A stretch of 64,000 nt of DNA, from contig NZ_FNON01000005.1 of the NCBI RefSeq assembly GCF_900107045.1, forward strand, positions 372,001-436,000, read 5' to 3'. A program made the translations under genes and the position numbers. The notes under the pieces were generated by a model that was given only the letters and a program-made list of their open reading frames with translations, did not search any database and had not been told where the DNA came from. Positions 63,732 through 64,000 of this stretch are shown piece by piece. The DNA comes from Amycolatopsis xylanica. GTDB lineage: Bacteria > Actinomycetota > Actinomycetes > Mycobacteriales > Pseudonocardiaceae. Every line of letters starts with the position of its first letter. The stretch's first letter is position 1.

Positions 63732-64000
63732 TCCCGGCCAGCGTTCTCAGCTGAAGCCAGAGCACGAGCCGTTCGTCGGGATCGGCCAGGTCGAACCCGA
63801 GCTGCTCCTGCATCTGGCGCAGCCGGTAGCGGCAGGTGTTCGGGTGCACGGCGAGCCGCTGCGCGGTGGCGGCCACGTCGCATGCCGAGTCGAGGTAGCA
63901 GAGCACGGTCCTGGCGTGTTCGGTGCCGTGGCGCTCGTCGTGGTCGACCAGCCGCTGCCACAGTCCCTGCCGCAGCCGGGTGTCGGTCGAGAGCACTGCT
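63712..64000 (-). CDS. PucR/CdaR-type helix-turn-helix regulator, C-terminal fragment (5' end beyond window)
   Basis: About 95 residues are visible. The helix-turn-helix reads TVLCYLDSACDVAATAQRLAVHPNTCRYRLRQMQEQLGFDLADPDERLVLWLQL, the HTH_30 pattern at the C-terminus of PucR-family activators. The open frame continues past the window edge, so the sensor domains are not seen. PucR proteins often control amino acid, purine or sugar-acid use, which fits the neighbouring permease. Confidence 0.88.
   Translation of the reverse strand, partial: AVLSTDTRLRQGLWQRLVDHDERHGTEHARTVLCYLDSACDVAATAQRLAVHPNTCRYRLRQMQEQLGFDLADPDERLVLWLQLRTLAGITLPGR

Overview
This is a high-GC actinobacterial chromosome segment. 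It looks like a Pseudonocardiales genome (Amycolatopsis-like): GTG starts and ATGA/GTGA gene overlaps are frequent, RbpA and an MptB-type mannosyltransferase are present, and the SUF operon is headed by SufR. From about 17.3 kb to 59.5 kb the order of core genes follows, from memory, the M. tuberculosis Rv1436-Rv1466 segment (gap-pgk-tpi-secG, pentose phosphate genes, ctaB, qor, ctaA, ABC exporter, mptB, sufR-sufBDCSU-sufT). Lineage-specific genes are inserted between these core blocks. No rRNA, tRNA, insertion sequence or CRISPR array was seen.

Layout. 1-7.5 kb: a sterol-desaturase-family hydroxylase (cut by the window start) divergent from a TetR regulator, a GT2/GT-C glycosyltransferase pair, a large secreted sugar-dehydrogenase fusion and a PPOX flavoprotein. 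7.6-14.3 kb: a three-gene condensin-like operon (kleisin-like, MukE-like, 1476-residue SMC-like ATPase) with no JetD/MksG nuclease. 14.4-17.1 kb: an S26 peptidase, a LysE exporter and a winged-helix protein. 17.4-21.1 kb: gap-pgk-tpi-secG-rbpA. 21.2-26.5 kb: an AraC regulator, three small-molecule enzymes, an orphan histidine kinase and a 21-bp tandem repeat array.

26.5-34.7 kb: a tightly overlapped six-gene operon on the minus strand, tkt-tal-pgi-zwf-opcA-pgl, covering both branches of the pentose phosphate pathway. 34.9-40.4 kb: ctaB with an unknown downstream gene, a secreted M15-like protein, a HelD-like helicase and an FKBP lipoprotein. 40.5-44 kb: PadR plus ABC exporter behind a 35-bp palindrome. 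44-49.7 kb: GNAT, qor, TetR, acyl-CoA desaturase, ctaA and an AbiEi/DUF559-like protein. 49.7-53 kb: ABC exporter and mptB. 53.1-59.5 kb: the SUF Fe-S assembly operon. 59.5-64 kb: a secreted protein, a transmembrane Ser/Thr kinase carrying a related ectodomain, a divergent ECF sigma factor, an APC permease and a PucR-type regulator cut by the window end.

The two most unusual signals are the condensin-like operon without a nuclease gene, whose SMC protein has Asn in place of the Walker B catalytic Glu, and a family of eight dispersed ~45-bp palindromes. The palindromes keep TCGTGAG ends and a GGTTAGAACC centre, while the intervening arm bases change in compensating pairs.
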